Shown here: one piece after another, positions 41,896 through 50,408 of the stretch | Position numbering within the stretch: the first letter of the stretch is position 1 | How the letters are laid out: every line of letters begins with the position of its first letter | Assembly (NCBI GenBank): GCA_035552155.1 | Contig: DASZLX010000057.1 | Span: 1-64,000, forward strand | Length of the DNA stretch: 64,000 bases | DNA from: DASXHY01 sp035552155 | GTDB lineage: Bacteria > Verrucomicrobiota > Verrucomicrobiia > Limisphaerales > DASXHY01 | Direction: 5' to 3' | The notes under the pieces: generated by a model | Databases searched by the model: none | What the model saw: only the letters and a program-made list of their open reading frames with translations | Told to the model about the DNA's origin: nothing | Position numbers and translations under genes: made by a program

Positions 41896-43613
41896 AACTT
41901 CGCCAATCCCTCCTCGATTTTCCCCGCTTCCAAAATGTGAATTTCCCCAAATTGCTCCGCGCCCAAATCCGGCTTGCTGCCCGGCTCGACCACCAACAGC
42001 ACCATGGTCGGTACGCCGAGCGCGGCGAGTTTTTGCAGGAGGCGTCGTCGTCGTTCGTCCCACGTCAGCAGCACACAGATGCAGCCGCTGACCGAAGCGG
42101 TGTGTTGCACCACGAGGTCCTCCAGTGTTCCGAAGGGTTCATCCTGGCAAATCTGCACCGCGGCGAGGATCTCCAGCATCTGGTCGGCGTGCCCAAGCCC
42201 GCGACCGGCCGTGAAACAAAACGCCTGGGGTCCGACAAACAAAAGATCGAGCAGGGATTCCTGCGAGATCAATGTGCAGGCGAACGATGCCGCTACCGAA
42301 ACCGCTTCCTCGAAGGCCTGGCTGTGCGGATCATCCGTGAATGTGTCCAGCACCAGCGCGTGCCGGACGAAAAACTCGTCCTCAAATTCCTTCACGATGG
42401 GTTTGCCCGTCTTGGCCCAGCTCGGCCAGTGAATGTGCCGGTAAGGGTCGCCGCGCCGGTAGTCGCGCAGCGACACAAACTCCTCGCTTCGGCCAATGTT
42501 GGAGGCCATAGCGACGCCGCCCTCCTGGTATTTCATGATTCCCGGCAGCGCAATGGGAGGCAGGGAATAACGCTTGGGCAGGATGAGGACTGTTTGTGCC
42601 AGCGGCACTTTCACAAACCCGCGATATAACCCGAAGGGGTCGGGCCGCGCCAAAGTCACACCGCCGAACCGGAGCACGCCGCGGCGCAACGGCTCGAGTT
42701 CCACGCGCACTTCCACTTCTCCCTTCGGCGGCATCGTCGGCACGTGCGCTTCCCGGGCATTAGCGAGCCGATGCGTCCGGTTGCGGCGCTCGCTGACCCG
42801 GAACGCGCGAATCTTTCGATTGTCGGCCCGGAAGGAATCCCGCCATTCGCGATAGGTGGGGCGCGGGTCGGACAGATTTTCCAGAAGGACCAGGTCGCTT
42901 TGCGTTTTGGAAGTCAGGTTTTTTACCATCACGCGATAATAAAGCGGCCGCCCCACGGAGCCGAATCGGGGCAACAGTCGGTTAGCCGAAAAGCGCGCGC
43001 GGAAAAAAATGCTGAACGCCGCGGCGCTGAGCAGCAGGAACAGCAGGATCGGCAGCGCCTGGTAAACCACGGTGTTTTCCGTGTCGGAACCCATCATGGT
43101 GGTGGCAATCAAGCCAATGAAAACCATCCAGCCCGCGCGCGTCAACCGGCGGCTTGCCCGGTAGCGCGTGCCGGAGGCGAAGCGATAAAGCCAATAAAGA
43201 GGCCAATAAACTGGCGCCATTATCGGCAGGCGTCGCCGGCGGACCCTTTCCGACGCGGGACCGCCCAGAAATTCCTCCAACCGCTGGACTTCCAGATAGA
43301 GACGCGAGGTGCGAACGCGCATATGGCAAAGCCCGGCTGAACAATCGAACTCGCATTGCACCATGCCGTCGATAATTCGGATGGAAACATTTTGTTTCGC
43401 GCGAGGATCATTCGAGAACCACAGGGTGAATAAAACCGTGCCGCGGGTGAAGCGCAGGTTGCCTGGTTCCACCGAGAGCCGCTTCAGCGGGCGCGACCGA
43501 TAAAAAGCCAGGATGCGCTCGATGGGATCGCCGCGGCCCGGCGGAAGCGGAAACCGGTAAATCTCTCGAAATCGCCAGAACGAAAGTCTTGCCTGTTTGA
43601 CGATTGTGACCAT
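41892..43613 (-). CDS. DUF58 domain protein
   Basis: A 573-residue membrane protein. Two transmembrane helices near residues 160-210 (TRAGWMVFIGLIATTMMGS, LPILLFLLLSAAAFSIFF) separate an N-terminal cytosolic part from a periplasmic or cytosolic beta domain and the DUF58 motif YRRGDPYRHIHWPSWAKTGKPIVKEFE. DUF58 proteins work with MoxR ATPases, probably in assembly or metal loading of a client. The gene follows the MoxR gene by 15 bases and overlaps the transglutaminase gene by 4. Confidence 0.9.
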   Translation of the reverse strand: MVTIVKQARLSFWRFREIYRFPLPPGRGDPIERILAFYRSRPLKRLSVEPGNLRFTRGTVLFTLWFSNDPRAKQNVSIRIIDGMVQCEFDCSAGLCHMRVRTSRLYLEVQRLEEFLGGPASERVRRRRLPIMAPVYWPLYWLYRFASGTRYRASRRLTRAGWMVFIGLIATTMMGSDTENTVVYQALPILLFLLLSAAAFSIFFRARFSANRLLPRFGSVGRPLYYRVMVKNLTSKTQSDLVLLENLSDPRPTYREWRDSFRADNRKIRAFRVSERRNRTHRLANAREAHVPTMPPKGEVEVRVELEPLRRGVLRFGGVTLARPDPFGLYRGFVKVPLAQTVLILPKRYSLPPIALPGIMKYQEGGVAMASNIGRSEEFVSLRDYRRGDPYRHIHWPSWAKTGKPIVKEFEDEFFVRHALVLDTFTDDPHSQAFEEAVSVAASFACTLISQESLLDLLFVGPQAFCFTAGRGLGHADQMLEILAAVQICQDEPFGTLEDLVVQHTASVSGCICVLLTWDERRRRLLQKLAALGVPTMVLLVVEPGSKPDLGAEQFGEIHILEAGKIEEGLAKL

Positions 43614-43628
43614 TTTCTGCCGGGCCTT

Positions 43629-44654
43629 TTAAGCCGGCACTTTCAATTTCTTCAACACGTCTTCCACCACTCCGCGCGCCGTCAGTCCGGAGAAGCGCGC
43701 TTGAGGTTCCATGACGAGCCGATGGGCGATGACCGGCACGGCCAGTTCCTGGATTTGTTCCGGGGTCACGAAATCCATCCCGTCGAAGAGTGCCAGCGCT
43801 TGCGCGCCTTTCATCAATGCGATGGACGCGCGCGGGCTGGCGCCGAGTTGCACGCCGTTGGCTGAGCGCGTGCCGCCCACAAGCGCCACGGCGTAATGCT
43901 TCAATTCATCGCTGATGCGGATTTTTTCCGTCGCGCGTTTGAGTTCGAGTACATCTGCCAGCGTCGCGCACGACTCGAGTGCTTCGAGCGGATGATTGTG
44001 TTCCTGCGCGGTCAGGATCGCCACTTCATCCTCCGGTTGGACGTAACCCAGGGTGAATTGCATCGCGAACCGGTCCATCTGCGCTTCCGGCAGTGGATAG
44101 GTGCCGCGGAATTCCACGGGGTTTTGCGTGGCGATCACGAAAAACAATTCCGACAAATCGCGCCGCTCGCCATCCACACTCACCTGGGCTTCACCCATGG
44201 CCTCCAGCAGCGCCGATTGCGTGCGGGGCGAGGCGCGATTGATTTCGTCGGCCAAAAGGATGTTGGTGAAAATCGGTCCCTCGTGAAAATGGAATTGCTG
44301 GTCGCGCTGGCTGAACACGGATACGCCAAGAATGTCCGAAGGCAGCAGGTCGGGCGTGAATTGCACCCGTTTAAACTGCGCGGCCAGCGAGCGAGCGAGT
44401 GCCTTGGCGAGCGTGGTTTTGCCCGTGCCCGGAAAATCCTCCAGCAACACGTGGCCGCCGCTGGCCAGCGCGGCTAGCAATTTGCGCGTTGGCCCGGCCT
44501 GGCCCTGGATGATTTTGGCAATATTATCGGCGATTTTCTGATAAACTTTACGGGCGGTTTCTTGGCGTGTGGCGGTCATCGGTCTGGAGATTAAACCCGC
44601 GGAGGAGGCGGAAGTTTCGACAGCGGCGGGATTTAAGTTTTCCCTCATAGCCAC
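43629..44654 (-). CDS. MoxR family AAA+ ATPase
   Basis: A 341-residue chaperone-like ATPase. Walker A is LLEDFPGTGKTTLAKALA (near 80), Walker B is LLADEINRASPRTQSALLEAM, and the family motif QNPVEFRGTYPLPEAQMDRF follows. MoxR proteins act with DUF58 partners in maturation or remodelling of envelope complexes. It is the first gene of the five-gene minus-strand run. The first 25 residues before the ATPase core are a low-complexity tail; an alternative start is ATG 44648. Confidence 0.93.
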   Translation of the reverse strand: MAMRENLNPAAVETSASSAGLISRPMTATRQETARKVYQKIADNIAKIIQGQAGPTRKLLAALASGGHVLLEDFPGTGKTTLAKALARSLAAQFKRVQFTPDLLPSDILGVSVFSQRDQQFHFHEGPIFTNILLADEINRASPRTQSALLEAMGEAQVSVDGERRDLSELFFVIATQNPVEFRGTYPLPEAQMDRFAMQFTLGYVQPEDEVAILTAQEHNHPLEALESCATLADVLELKRATEKIRISDELKHYAVALVGGTRSANGVQLGASPRASIALMKGAQALALFDGMDFVTPEQIQELAVPVIAHRLVMEPQARFSGLTARGVVEDVLKKLKVPA

Positions 44655-44741
44655 ATATTAATTAACATTGCGGCGAACTGCGAATATTTTCTATCAGTTG
44701 GACAAGTTGCCTCGGAAAACAGCATGGAAATACTGGAAATT

Positions 44742-44870
44742 TTACCGCTGAGGCGCAGGGGATTAAAATGAAAACATGGATTAATTAGGAAAGCACGAAT
44801 CGGCGGGCAAACCGGCCTTCTGATTTTCGCCTTCGTTAAGGATTTTTTGCTCCGCGCCTTGGCGGCAAAA
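44742..44870. repeat. Heptad-type inverted element before nagB
   Basis: The left arm TTACCGC TGAGGCG CAGGGG (44742-44761) and the right arm CTCCGCGCCTTGGCGGCAAA (44850-44869) are approximate reverse complements. The nagB ATG is only a few bases downstream. About 90 bases of loop are AT-rich. Confidence 0.55.
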
Positions 44871-44875
44871 GAATA

Positions 44876-45661
44876 ATGGAAATCATCATTCAACCGGATG
44901 AGCAGGCCGCCGCTTCGCTGGTCGCGCGCATCATCGCCGCCGACCTGCGCCGCAAGCCGGAATTGGTCCTCGGCCTGGCGACTGGCCGGACGATGGATCT
45001 CGTCTATCGTTGCCTGGCGCGCTTACATGGTGAAGAGGGACTCGATTTTTCGCGCGGTCGCACCTTTAACCTGGATGAATATGTCGGCCTGCCGCCGGAT
45101 AATCCCAACTCCTATCATTATTACATGAAGGAGCATCTGTTCCGGCATTTGAACATCGATCCGGCCAAGACTCATCTGCCCAACGGCGTGGCTGTCGATC
45201 TCGATGCCGAATGCCGGCGTTACGAGGACTTGATTCAACAGGCGGGCGGGATTGATCTTCAATTGCTGGGCATCGGCCGCACTGGGCACATTGCCTTCAA
45301 TGAACCGCTATCATCACTTCGGTCCCGAACGCGTGTCAAAGCGCTTTCTCCGCTGACACTGGAACAAAACGGAAAATATTTCGGCGGCGCGGACAAAGTT
45401 CCGCCGCGCGCCATCACGATGGGCGTTGGCACCATTCTCGAAAGCCGCCGCTGCATTCTCCTCGCGCTCGGGAAGGACAAGGCCGACGTTATTGCCAAAG
45501 CGGTTGAAGGCCCGGTGACCAGTATGATCACCGCCACGGCCCTGCCACTGCATCCGCGATGCGCCATCGTTCTCGATGAAGCGGCTGCCGGGCAATTGAC
45601 GCAAAAGGATTATTACCGCTGGATTTTCGCGCACGAACCGGAGTGGCAGGAATTCCAATGA
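44876..45661 (+). CDS. nagB: Glucosamine-6-phosphate deaminase
   Basis: A 261-residue aldose-ketose isomerase that converts glucosamine 6-phosphate to fructose 6-phosphate plus ammonia. Motifs: LGLATGRTMD (32-41), FNLDEYVGL (general base Asp68) and LGIGRTGHIAFNEP (131-144; His138, Glu143). The residue equivalent to E. coli Asp141 is Thr136. This variant, GRTGHI, is frequent outside enterobacteria, so activity is still expected. It feeds amino sugars from chitin or cell wall into glycolysis; the next gene is pyruvate kinase. Confidence 0.9.
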   Translation: MEIIIQPDEQAAASLVARIIAADLRRKPELVLGLATGRTMDLVYRCLARLHGEEGLDFSRGRTFNLDEYVGLPPDNPNSYHYYMKEHLFRHLNIDPAKTHLPNGVAVDLDAECRRYEDLIQQAGGIDLQLLGIGRTGHIAFNEPLSSLRSRTRVKALSPLTLEQNGKYFGGADKVPPRAITMGVGTILESRRCILLALGKDKADVIAKAVEGPVTSMITATALPLHPRCAIVLDEAAAGQLTQKDYYRWIFAHEPEWQEFQ

Positions 45662-45663
45662 GA

Positions 45664-45740
45664 GCCGGAGTGCGGAGTATCGCGTAGCGCGAATCGCTTT
45701 AAATCCGCGGGGCAATGATCCGCGCTCCGCAGGCCGCAGC
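45664..45740. repeat. Heptad-repeat inverted element between nagB and pyk
   Basis: The left arm is GCCGGAG TGCGGAG TATCGCG TAGCGCG (45664-45691); the right arm is ATGATCC GCGCTCC GCAGGCC GCAGC (45715-45740). Inverted arms with 7-bp period. It starts 3 bases after the nagB stop. Confidence 0.7.
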
Positions 45741-45782
45741 GAACAAAATTCTTTTCATCCGCCTCCGCGCAATTATTCTCTG

Positions 45783-47204
45783 TTGATGAAACCCAGCGGT
45801 TTGCGCAGAACAAAAATTATCGCCACACTCGGCCCGGCGACCGATTCGGCCGAGATGATCGCAAAATTGCTCAAGGCGGGCGTGAATGTTTTCCGGCTGA
45901 ACATGTCGCACGCGCCGCATGAGTGGGTCCGCCGCGTCGTCAAGGACATCCGCGCCGCTAGCGCCGCCGCCAATTGCCATGCCGCCATCATGATGGATAC
46001 GCAGGGCCCCGCCATCCGCACCGGCGAACTGGGCGTCCCGCTCGATTTGCAGCCCGGCCAGAAATTCACCCTCACCGTCCGCGGCGAACGCAGTGAGGAG
46101 GAACGCTCGGTGGACGTTAATTACGCCGATTTCGTCAACGACATCAATGTCGGCGACGTGGTGCTCATCGACAACGGCGCGATCGAAATGAAAGTGCTTG
46201 CCAAGGCCGGCAACAAGGTCGAGTGCGAAGTCCTCACCGAAGGCAAGCTGGGCAGCCGCCGCCATATCAATCTGCCCGGCGTGAAAGTCAGCCTGCCCGC
46301 ACTCACCGCCAAGGACATCACCGACACAAAACTCGGCCTGGAACTGGAGGTGGATTACATCGCGCTGTCGTTTGTGCGCGAAGCGAGGGATTTGCTTCAG
46401 TTGCGCGAGTTGTTTCAGGAAAACAAAAGGCATCCGCTGGTCGTCGCCAAGATCGAGGACCAGCAAGCCGTGGCCAACCTCGAGGAAATTGTCCGCGAAG
46501 CCGATGCGGTGATGGTCGCGCGTGGCGATTTGGGAATTGAAATTCCCTACGAGGAACTGCCCATCGTTCAGCGGCGCATCGTCAAGACCTGCCTGCGACA
46601 GGGCAAACCCGTCACCGTGGCGACGCACATGCTCGAGAGCATGATTGAATCGCCAATGCCCACGCGCGCCGAAGTGACCGATGTGGCCAATGCCATTTAC
46701 GAGCAGGCTGATGCCATCATGCTCAGCGGTGAAACGACCGTCGGCAAACATCCCTTGCGCTGCATCGAAGTTTTTGACCGCATCGCCATTCGCATCGAAC
46801 GCAGCGGTGGCGCAAATTTCTTCGAAGACGCCGTCATGACAACCAACCGCCAAAAGCTGGTCAAAAGCGCCGTCGTGATGGCCAACGAACTCAAGGCCCA
46901 CGCGATTCTTGTGTTCACACGGCACGGCACCATGGCGCGGCACACCGGCTGGTTGCGTCCGCGTTATTCCCCGGTTTACGCCTTGTGCGCAATGGATGAG
47001 ATCGCGCGCAGCCTGGCGCTGAGTTGGGGCGTCACGCCATTCGTTGTGCCGTTTGACATGATCAATCCGGAAAACACCATCGAATCCGCATTGAAAAGTT
47101 TGACGGAGCAAGGTCGCCTGCACAAAGGCAACACCGTGGTGGTCATCGGCGCCATCCTTGCCGGTGAACAAATCGTGGATGCGGTGCAGATGCGGGTGGT
47201 GTAA
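45783..47204 (+). CDS. pyk: Pyruvate kinase
   Basis: A 473-residue enzyme for the last step of glycolysis (phosphoenolpyruvate plus ADP to pyruvate plus ATP). Motifs: RRTKIIATLGPATDS, NVFRLNMSHA, VVAKIEDQQAV, VMVARGDLGIEIPYEELP and QADAIMLSGETTVGKHP. The C-terminal allosteric domain is complete (VFTRHGTMARHTGWLRPRYS). It follows nagB and could share its transcript, unless the heptad element between them terminates. Confidence 0.94.
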   Translation: MMKPSGLRRTKIIATLGPATDSAEMIAKLLKAGVNVFRLNMSHAPHEWVRRVVKDIRAASAAANCHAAIMMDTQGPAIRTGELGVPLDLQPGQKFTLTVRGERSEEERSVDVNYADFVNDINVGDVVLIDNGAIEMKVLAKAGNKVECEVLTEGKLGSRRHINLPGVKVSLPALTAKDITDTKLGLELEVDYIALSFVREARDLLQLRELFQENKRHPLVVAKIEDQQAVANLEEIVREADAVMVARGDLGIEIPYEELPIVQRRIVKTCLRQGKPVTVATHMLESMIESPMPTRAEVTDVANAIYEQADAIMLSGETTVGKHPLRCIEVFDRIAIRIERSGGANFFEDAVMTTNRQKLVKSAVVMANELKAHAILVFTRHGTMARHTGWLRPRYSPVYALCAMDEIARSLALSWGVTPFVVPFDMINPENTIESALKSLTEQGRLHKGNTVVVIGAILAGEQIVDAVQMRVV

Positions 47205-47208
47205 ATGG

Positions 47209-47233
47209 GGGACAGGTGTCCTGCCTGTTTCCA
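47209..47233. repeat. Short interspersed repeat after pyk
   Basis: GGACAGGTGTCCTGCCTGTTTC forms an imperfect hairpin (ACAGG/CCTGT). Its minus strand contains CAGGCAGGACACCTGTCC, similar to sequences at 7390-7411 and inside ksgA (23711-23782). Confidence 0.4.
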
Positions 47234-47263
47234 TAATCACACTCTAAAACCTCTCAACTTCCC

Positions 47264-47800
47264 CTACCACTCCACCGGCACCGTCAATTTCTTCCCGAAT
47301 CGGTTGTGATAGTGCAGTTGCCTGTGATTCACGCCGTGTTCGTGGACCAGTTTGGTAATCTTCACGTCGTAACAGCAGTATTCGGCGATATCCAGCATCT
47401 TGCCCTGTCGGAACCATTCGATGGCCTGCATTCCTTCCGCGGTTTTTTCCACGCCGAACGTCGCCGTGGCGATGGAGTCCAAGGAGAGCCGGTGTTGCAG
47501 CTTATTTTGCAGTTCCACGAGCATGTCGAGCGTCGGTAATTGGCGCAGGTCAAACGCGGTATAACCATGCAGCACTTCGTAATCGAAGCGTAAATTGTTG
47601 AACCCAACGACGAGGTCGGCGCGTTGCAATTCCTTGATCAGATCATCCACCTGTTTTTCGCCGTAAATCCGGTAAGAGCTCGTCGCGGTGTTGTAAGTGA
47701 CGCCGACACTCAGCTTCATTTCGCTGATTTTGTCCCACCCGCCCACGTCTTGCGCGGACTTCTGGGTTTCCAAATCAAAATAAACGATATTACGCGCCAT
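47264..47800 (-). CDS. Ribonuclease H-like 3'-5' exonuclease fold protein
   Basis: A 178-residue protein with the DEDD exonuclease-like fold (RNase_H_2 / YprB-like). Motif I is YFDLET (residues 7-12), motif II VGFNNLRFDYEVL (about 64-76) and motif III YCCYDVKITKLV (about 142-153), supplying four acidic residues. It may process or degrade nucleic acid 3' ends; the substrate is unknown. The ATG at 47800 is chosen because it begins the conserved domain. The upstream in-frame extension to 47998 is not conserved-looking. Confidence 0.8.
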   Translation of the reverse strand: MARNIVYFDLETQKSAQDVGGWDKISEMKLSVGVTYNTATSSYRIYGEKQVDDLIKELQRADLVVGFNNLRFDYEVLHGYTAFDLRQLPTLDMLVELQNKLQHRLSLDSIATATFGVEKTAEGMQAIEWFRQGKMLDIAEYCCYDVKITKLVHEHGVNHRQLHYHNRFGKKLTVPVEW

Positions 47801-48126
47801 ACTCCCAGTATAAAAGCCGCTCGCGCGGAAAGAGACAAACCTTTTCTTGCGGTAATAGAATGGATGCGAGGGGAAAACCGTCGCATTGAAAGAAATTGGC
47901 GGAATTCCGGGGTGATTTTGAGCTTCAGACCAACCGCCGCGGTTCGGGAGGAACCATGAAAATAACCCGGCGTTTTCGGGCGTCTGCTCAAACCACAACG
48001 GGGTGGGCGCTTCGCTCCGCGCGCGCCAGCGAACTGAAGAATCGTCCGTTTTGCTTAGAAGTGCGGCTCGCGCGGAGCGGCCCGCCCTTTGACGCCGGGA
48101 ATTGGTCTATCTCAAGCAACTGAGCT
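47801..48126. other. Intergenic stretch with GC-rich inverted repeat
   Basis: A 326-base region without a supported gene. It contains the promoter side of the nuclease gene and, at 48005-48087, a 19-base inverted repeat (16 of 19 positions pair) with a 45-base loop. The downstream arm is about 40 bases after the end of the deoxyhypusine synthase-like gene on the minus strand and could act as its terminator. Confidence 0.5.
48005..48087. repeat. Inverted repeat, GC-rich, 19-base arms
   Basis: Arms GGGCGCTTCGCTCCGCGCG (48005-48023) and CGCGCGGAGCGGCCCGCCC (48069-48087). Sixteen of 19 positions pair. Resembles the heptad-type elements near 15658 and 45664. Confidence 0.55.
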
Positions 48127-49338
48127 TTAATCCAGCACCGGGTCCGAACCATCGATCATCTTCACTTTGTTATGCGTGAAGTATTCTTTGGTCAGGGCTT
48201 TCATCAATTTGCCGCGCTGATCGTAGAGGCGTTTTAATTTGCGCGGTTTGTGTTTCGCGAGAGCGTAGTGGGTGAGCAGCGGCATCGCGATGGTCGTGTC
48301 GGTGTAGCAAACGACGGCGTCGGGGAGCTTGGTGGGGTCCACTTTGCCCCAGCTCACGGCTTCGCTCGGGGTGGCGCCACTGAGGCCGCCGGTGTCCGGG
48401 CGGGCGTCGGTGACCTGGATGAAAAAGTCCTGGCCGACTTCCTTGATGCGGAGCACTTCCTGGATTTGCGGCTCGGTTTGCAGCATGAAATTCTTCGGGC
48501 TGCCGCCGCCCCACAATACCACGCCGCTGCGGCCGCCGCCGCGCTTGGCGCCGAGCACGAACGCGGTGGTTTCATTCACGTCGATCGACGGATTTACGCG
48601 CAGCTTGTTGCCGCGCAATTCCACGCCGGCGAAATTCATGCCGATGGTCGAATCGCCGGGCGAACTGGTATAACACGGCACGCCGGCGCGATAGGCCGCG
48701 GCGAGCACCGAGACGTCTTTCAATTTATGTTTGCGCTCCCATTCGGCGCAATAACGTCCGATGAGATAATGCAATTCCGCCGTGCCCATTTCCTTCTGAA
48801 ACTCGGGCTTGATGAGCAGGTCGCGCAGCAATTCGTCCGTGGCCATCAGGCCGTCGGAATAAGGAATCACCACGTCATAAATGCGGACGAGGTCGTTATC
48901 GCGCAGATCGGTGTCGTCGAATTTAAAACTGCCGCTGTGTACCGGGTAATTGAGCGCGAAGTGCATGTCGTGATACAGGTTCGCGCCGGTGGAGACGATC
49001 CAGTCCACGAAGCCCGCCTTGATGAGCGGGATGATGCTGGAGCAGCCGAGACCCGCGGGCGTGAGCGCGCCGGACACACTCATGCCAATGGTGACATCGG
49101 GATCGAGCATGCGATCGGCGAAAAGCTGACAAGCTTCCTTGAGCCGCGCGGAATTGTAGGCGAGAAAGGTTTCATCGATGAGGAAGTTGAGTTTTTCCTT
49201 ACCGGTGATGTTCTTCGGCATGATGCGCTTGCCCGCCATGTATTTCTTTTTGTGGGGGCACGCCTTCTCCTTCATCCATTCCGGCATTTCGGAGATAGCT
49301 TCGCGATTTTTGATTCCGGTTCTTTCAGTTCTGGCCAT
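48127..49338 (-). CDS. Deoxyhypusine synthase-like protein
   Basis: A 403-residue NAD-binding protein of the deoxyhypusine synthase fold. Key features: NAD loop STGANLYHDMH (117-127), TSSPGDSTIGMN (225-235), and the active lysine Lys282 in LWGGGSPKNF, which forms the enzyme imine in eukaryotic deoxyhypusine synthase; PSEAVSWGKVD also matches. Bacteria lack hypusinated eIF5A, so the product is more likely homospermidine or another polyamine derivative. The agmatine deiminase gene at 54030 points to polyamine metabolism nearby. ATG 49338 is chosen over 49371. Confidence 0.85.
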   Translation of the reverse strand: MARTERTGIKNREAISEMPEWMKEKACPHKKKYMAGKRIMPKNITGKEKLNFLIDETFLAYNSARLKEACQLFADRMLDPDVTIGMSVSGALTPAGLGCSSIIPLIKAGFVDWIVSTGANLYHDMHFALNYPVHSGSFKFDDTDLRDNDLVRIYDVVIPYSDGLMATDELLRDLLIKPEFQKEMGTAELHYLIGRYCAEWERKHKLKDVSVLAAAYRAGVPCYTSSPGDSTIGMNFAGVELRGNKLRVNPSIDVNETTAFVLGAKRGGGRSGVVLWGGGSPKNFMLQTEPQIQEVLRIKEVGQDFFIQVTDARPDTGGLSGATPSEAVSWGKVDPTKLPDAVVCYTDTTIAMPLLTHYALAKHKPRKLKRLYDQRGKLMKALTKEYFTHNKVKMIDGSDPVLD

Positions 49339-49415
49339 AAAATAAAAAATTAGTCTGGTAACGATACGCATGTTGAGGCGGTTGCCAATAACTAATTTTG
49401 TTACGAATGAACATC

Positions 49416-49450
49416 GATTTAAGATTGGCGATTTACGAGCGGCGATTTGC
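49416..49450. repeat. Five 7-bp repeats upstream of the SDR gene
   Basis: GATTTAA GATTGGC GATTTAC GAGCGGC GATTTGC. The complement of GATTTAC, GTAAATC, recurs twice at 59771-59784 before clpX. No matching inverted arm was found here. Confidence 0.6.
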
Positions 49451-49582
49451 TGATGCCTCCGTGTTAGTGGGAAAAATCAAAGCAGAAATCCAGCGGAACA
49501 AACCGCTTGCCTTCACTCGAAAATGACGCATCAATGACTCACGCAGTGGCGCACAAAATCGTGAAACTCCTCTCAGAATCAC

Positions 49583-50404
49583 ATGGAAACCGGATTGGCA
49601 GATAAAGTAATCGTTGTGACCGGCGCGTCTGGCGGCATTGGTTCCGCGATCGCGCGGAAATTCGCCGGAGAAGGCGCGAAAGTGGTCTTGCATTATAGGC
49701 GCCAGCGCGCGCAGGTCGAAGCGCTGGCATTGCCGGAAGAACAAGCGCTGCCCGTGAGCGCCGACCTGACGAAGGAGGCGGCCGTGCGGCGATTGTTTGA
49801 CTCCGCGATAAAACGATTTGGCCGTGTGGACACGCTGGTGGCGAATGCTGGTTCGTGGGAGACGCGGGATGTGCCGTTGCAGGAAATGTCACTGCGGCAA
49901 TGGCGCGCCACACTGGATGCGGTGTTGACGTCCACTTTTCTTTGCGCGCGCGAATTTTTCAAGTGCGTGGACCGGCAAAAGCAGGGCAATGCCGTGCTGA
50001 TAGCATCCACGGCGGCGGTTTTTGGCGAGGCGGGTCATGCCGATTACGCTTCGGCGAAGGCAGCCATGGCTTACGGGCTGACGCGGACGCTGAAGAATGA
50101 AATCTCCCGGCTGGCGCCGCACACGAAGGATTATTGTGGCGGCAGGGTGAATTGTATTTGCCCCGGCTGGACCATCGTGCCGCGGACGGCCGGCAAATTG
50201 AAGGACGTTCGCAGCGTGCGGAAAATCACGGCCACGATGGCGCTCCCGCAGGTGGCGCGCCCGGATGATATTGCGAATCTGGCGGTGTTTTTAAGTTCAG
50301 ACCATTTGGCGCGCCATATCACGGGGCAAACAGTCCTGGCGGCGGGCGGGATGGAAGGGCGCTGGCTTTGGCAGCCGGAGGAAGTGGATCCGCGAAATGT
50401 CTGA
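49583..50404 (+). CDS. Short-chain dehydrogenase/reductase (FabG-like)
   Basis: A 273-residue NAD(P)-dependent oxidoreductase. Cofactor motif TGASGGIGSAIA (13-24), NAG (88-90), catalytic Ser142, Tyr155 and Lys159 (YASAK). The C-terminal HITGQTVLAAGG is typical of classical SDRs. A substrate cannot be assigned; 3-oxoacyl-ACP reductase-like activity or sugar/steroid reduction are possible. It ends 4 bases before the convergent REC-kinase gene. Confidence 0.88.
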   Translation: METGLADKVIVVTGASGGIGSAIARKFAGEGAKVVLHYRRQRAQVEALALPEEQALPVSADLTKEAAVRRLFDSAIKRFGRVDTLVANAGSWETRDVPLQEMSLRQWRATLDAVLTSTFLCAREFFKCVDRQKQGNAVLIASTAAVFGEAGHADYASAKAAMAYGLTRTLKNEISRLAPHTKDYCGGRVNCICPGWTIVPRTAGKLKDVRSVRKITATMALPQVARPDDIANLAVFLSSDHLARHITGQTVLAAGGMEGRWLWQPEEVDPRNV

Positions 50405-50408
50405 GGTG

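Noticed and set aside
47801..47998. N-terminal extension of the RNase H-like protein to 47998
   Set aside because: The extra 66 residues have no hydrophobic or conserved pattern, and the ATG at 47800 starts the family domain exactly.
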